Assembly (NCBI GenBank): GCA_002404215.1 | Contig: DHJG01000239.1 | Span: forward strand, 3,529 to 11,282 | Origin: Desulfosporosinus sp. UBA4726 | GTDB taxonomy: Bacteria; Bacillota; Desulfitobacteriia; Desulfitobacteriales; Desulfitobacteriaceae | DNA: 7,754 nt | Reading direction: 5' to 3' | Shown: piece by piece, positions 5,392-7,754 of the stretch | Position numbering within the stretch: position 1 is the stretch's first letter | How the letters are laid out: every line of letters begins with the position of its first letter | Position numbers and translations under genes: made by a program | Notes under the pieces: generated by a model | What the model saw: the letters and a program-made list of their open reading frames with translations, nothing else | The model's database searches: none | Told to the model about the DNA's origin: nothing

Positions 5392-5690
5392 AAAGTTAGC
5401 TGATCAATTAGCATGCAGATGATAATCATAAGGATATTATGGATGTAAATCGTTGAAAGGGAGAGTACCCTAATCTGTCGCGCAAGAGATGAAATGCCAA
5501 GGCTGTGAGCATTTCTCGTGAACGTATGGGGGAAAACCACCCTTGAGTGTTGGGCTGAAATAAGTAAGCTTAGCCGTACCCCGCGTTAAGGGATATCGAG
5601 TGAGAGGTTATCCGTTATAACCTTTCAATTGGGTGGAACCACGGGAGTAAACTCTCGTCCCTACTAGGGACGAGAGTTTTTTATTTTTTT
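5392..5690 (+). promoter_or_regulatory. Threonine T-box riboswitch leader of thrS
   Basis: This leader senses uncharged tRNA-Thr and lets transcription continue into thrS when threonine charging is low. Stem I base: AAGGG (5457-5461) pairs with CCCTT (5540-5544). The specifier loop lies between AGAGTA (5462-5467) and GAAAACCA (5532-5539); the specifier is ACC at 5536-5538, a threonine codon, followed by the usual purine. The upper part of Stem I pairs GAAATGC and GCATTTC around 5490-5516. Stem III is GAGAGGTTAT (5602-5611) with ATAACCTTTC (5617-5626). The antiterminator is GGG (5631-5633), bulge TGGAACC (5634-5640), ACGGGAG (5641-5647) pairing with CTCTCGT (5652-5658) and CCC (5659-5661). TGGA complements the UCCA acceptor end expected for tRNA-Thr. 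These antiterminator bases overlap the terminator stem, so only one can form. Confidence 0.95.
5649..5690 (+). terminator. T-box-controlled terminator before thrS
   Basis: A perfect 14-bp stem AAACTCTCGTCCCT (5649-5662) / AGGGACGAGAGTTT (5666-5679) with a 3-base loop is followed by a long T-rich run to 5690. Its left arm is also the 3' arm of the antiterminator (5652-5661), which is the switch. Confidence 0.93.
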
Positions 5691-5714
5691 TAAAATTGGT
5701 AAGGAGTGATTTCA

Positions 5715-7649
5715 ATGATTCAGGTGACTTTAAAAGATGGCTCAATTCGTGAGGTTGAACAAGGAACGACAATAGCGGGACTTGCGGCTTCCATTTCTCG
5801 GGGATTGGCGAAAGTGGCTGTAGCTGGGAAAGTCGATGAGAAGATGAAGGATCTTTGTTATCCACTCACGGAAAACGCGGCAGTAGAGATCGTAACGATA
5901 GATAGTGAGGAAGGGTTAGACATATTAAGACACTCTACCTCACACTTGATGGCCCAAGCTGTAGGAAATCTATTTCCAGGGACGAAATTCGGGATCGGAC
6001 CATCGATCGCTAAGGGTTATTATTATGACTTTGACTCCGAACATGTCTTTACCCCAGAGGATTTGGTAAGTATAGAGAAAGAAATGAACCGACTTGTGAA
6101 AGAAAAGCATTCGTTCGAGCGAAAAGAAGTCTCACGAGCCGAGGCACTTGCCTATTTCACTGACTTAGGTGAAGGCTACAAGGTTGAACTCATTGATGGT
6201 CTTCCGGAGGATGCCACTATCTCCATGTACACTCAAGGGAATTTCACCGACCTCTGTGCCGGGCCACACCTCCCTTCAACGGCCAGTGTTAAGGCTTTTA
6301 AGCTCATGAGTTTGGCGGGAGCCTACTGGCGGGGGAGCGAGAAAAATAAAATGCTTCAGCGTATCTACGGAACAGCCTTTGCTAAACCCGCAGATTTAGA
6401 AGATCACCTGTTTAAGTTGGAAGAAGCTAAGCGACGCGACCATCGTAAACTTGGCTTAGACCTTGATCTCTTTAGCCTCCACGAGGAGGGACCAGGTTTT
6501 CCTTTCTTTCATCCTAAAGGCATGATCTTGCGTAATGCACTGGAGGATTTTTGGCGGCAGGAACACCGCAGACGCGGGTATCAGGAGATTAAAACCCCGA
6601 TTATTCTGAATCGTTCGATGTGGGAACAATCAGGACACTGGGACCATTATAAAGAAAACATGTATTTCACGGAAATCGATGACACCGATTATGCAATCAA
6701 GCCTATGAACTGTCCGGGTGGCATGATCATGTACAAGACAAAACTTCACAGTTATCGAGACCTTCCACTTCGAGTGGGGGAACTGGGCTTAGTACACCGC
6801 CATGAACTCTCTGGTGCTCTACATGGTTTGCTGAGAGTCCGTAACTTTACTCAGGATGATGCGCACATCTTTATGCTCCCATCTCAAATCAAGGAAGAAC
6901 TTGTTGGAGTTATTGAGCTGGTAGACTATTTCTACAAGGTATTTGGCTTTGACTATAATGTTGAATTGTCGACTCGTCCTGAAGGGTCTATGGGATCAGA
7001 TGAGGACTGGGAAACGGCAACCAAGGCACTTCAAGAAGCCTTAGAGGAGAAAGGTATAGATTACAAGATTAATCCTGGTGATGGAGCGTTCTATGGACCT
7101 AAGATTGATTTTCATGTAAAGGATTGCCTCGATCGAACTTGGCAGTGTGGAACGATTCAACTCGATTTCCAGATGCCTGAGAAATTTGACTTAACGTATA
7201 TTGGGGAAGACGGTCAAAAGCATCGACCAGTCATGATTCATCGAGTCGTGTATGGAAGCATTGAACGATTTATTGCACTTTTAACAGAACACTATGCAGG
7301 AGCTTTTCCTGTTTGGCTGGCACCTATTCAAGTCCGTATCCTGCCGATTAGCGAGTCACATCATGAATATGCTAAAACGCTGGTCTCTCGTCTGAATGAA
7401 CTTGATATAAGAGTAGAGTCGGATGAACGCAAAGAAAAGATTGGTTATAAGATCAGAGAGTCTCAAACTGAAAAGATTCCGTTTACGTTAGTCGTGGGGG
7501 ATCAAGAAGCTGAATCTAATATGGTAGCAGTTCGACGGTACGGTCAAGGGAATGCCGGAGAGAAGATGATGGTTGAGGAATTTATTGCACTCATCCAAGC
7601 AGAAATTAAGAGTAAGATAATCCATAGCGTTAGTATTAAGGAAGCTTAA
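5715..7649 (+). CDS. thrS: Threonyl-tRNA synthetase
   Basis: This class II synthetase attaches threonine to tRNA-Thr in the cytoplasm. At 644 residues it is the full bacterial form. Domains in order: TGS (about 1-62); editing domain (about 63-225) with HSTSH (His73, His77) and DLCAGPH (Cys181, His185), which clears Ser-tRNA-Thr; catalytic core (about 240-535) with motif 2 around RVGELGLVHRHE and RVRNFTQDDAHIF, motif 3 in GSIERFIALLTEH, and the zinc ligands Cys333, His384 and His509; then the anticodon-binding domain (about 536-644), containing SDERKEKIGYKIRES. Positions nearly equal those of the E. coli enzyme. The ATG at 5715 lies 8 bases after AAGGAG; the GTG at 5706 overlaps that ribosome site and is rejected. 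Expression is controlled by the T-box leader. No terminator is evident after the stop codon. Confidence 0.98.
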   Translation: MIQVTLKDGSIREVEQGTTIAGLAASISRGLAKVAVAGKVDEKMKDLCYPLTENAAVEIVTIDSEEGLDILRHSTSHLMAQAVGNLFPGTKFGIGPSIAKGYYYDFDSEHVFTPEDLVSIEKEMNRLVKEKHSFERKEVSRAEALAYFTDLGEGYKVELIDGLPEDATISMYTQGNFTDLCAGPHLPSTASVKAFKLMSLAGAYWRGSEKNKMLQRIYGTAFAKPADLEDHLFKLEEAKRRDHRKLGLDLDLFSLHEEGPGFPFFHPKGMILRNALEDFWRQEHRRRGYQEIKTPIILNRSMWEQSGHWDHYKENMYFTEIDDTDYAIKPMNCPGGMIMYKTKLHSYRDLPLRVGELGLVHRHELSGALHGLLRVRNFTQDDAHIFMLPSQIKEELVGVIELVDYFYKVFGFDYNVELSTRPEGSMGSDEDWETATKALQEALEEKGIDYKINPGDGAFYGPKIDFHVKDCLDRTWQCGTIQLDFQMPEKFDLTYIGEDGQKHRPVMIHRVVYGSIERFIALLTEHYAGAFPVWLAPIQVRILPISESHHEYAKTLVSRLNELDIRVESDERKEKIGYKIRESQTEKIPFTLVVGDQEAESNMVAVRRYGQGNAGEKMMVEEFIALIQAEIKSKIIHSVSIKEA

Positions 7650-7702
7650 ACGGAATGATAACAGTGAATATGCTCAATTTGACTTTATGTCAAGATAGGG
7701 TA

Positions 7703-7731
7703 TTGACACGGGCTAGTTATTGATATATGAT
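7703..7731 (+). promoter_or_regulatory. Promoter reading out of the right edge
   Basis: TTGACA (7703-7708) and TATGAT (7726-7731) are 17 bases apart, a strong sigma-A match. The start would be near 7738, so a gene or leader must begin just outside the window. In related Firmicutes infC-rpmI-rplT often follows thrS, which makes that a reasonable guess only. Confidence 0.7.
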
Positions 7732-7754
7732 GTTTGATGTCAAGCAGAAGCCAT

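Noticed and set aside
5608..5865. Leftward frame over the T-box and thrS start
   Set aside because: It is antisense to the T-box terminator and the TGS domain; its Pro/Ser/Leu-rich make-up reflects the opposite strand.
7679..7693. Hairpin TTGAC/GTCAA as a thrS terminator
   Set aside because: Only 5 bp and no T run follows.

Overview
The window looks like chromosomal DNA of an endospore-forming, low-to-moderate GC Firmicute, most likely a clostridial lineage such as Desulfosporosinus/Desulfitobacterium. That placement is an inference. It rests on a Spo0E-like phosphatase, a YtxC sporulation-family protein directly upstream of thrS (the order known from Bacillus subtilis), a Gram-positive T-box leader, strong AGGAGG-type ribosome sites and intrinsic terminators. 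No tRNA, rRNA, CRISPR array or intact insertion sequence is visible.

Left part (1-1670): an accessory-looking, decayed stretch. A leftward ORF of unknown function runs off the left edge. It abuts, at about position 190, the C-terminal remnant of a rightward fibronectin type III protein. A hairpin at 434-471 can terminate transcription from both sides and separates this remnant from a leftward Spo0E-like gene (518-703). Its start is best placed at an internal GTG, because a good promoter lies inside the longer ORF. Rightward then come a possible 51-residue protein (991-1146) and a 119-residue protein with a six-cysteine C-terminal half (1231-1590), closed by a hairpin at 1628-1664.

Middle part (1670-4311): a two-gene polyamine operon. 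An Orn/Lys/Arg decarboxylase of the SpeA type (1886-3337) is followed after 3 bases by spermidine synthase SpeE (3341-4195). A strong stem-loop and a classical terminator end the unit. No agmatinase gene (speB) is present here, so the route from the decarboxylase product to putrescine is not explained locally.

Right part (4312-7754): ytxC (4487-5359) and thrS (5715-7649). The thrS promoter has its -35 box across the ytxC stop codon. The roughly 300-base leader is a threonine T-box: an ACC specifier in the Stem I loop, a TGGA antiterminator bulge that matches the UCCA end expected of tRNA-Thr, and a 14-bp terminator mutually exclusive with the antiterminator. ThrS is full length, with editing and zinc-site residues intact. 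After thrS a TTGACA-17-TATGAT promoter points out of the window, probably toward a translation gene such as infC.

I see no convincing wholly new system. The least explained items are the six-cysteine 119-residue protein, the cysteine cluster at the YtxC C-terminus and the rearranged left end.
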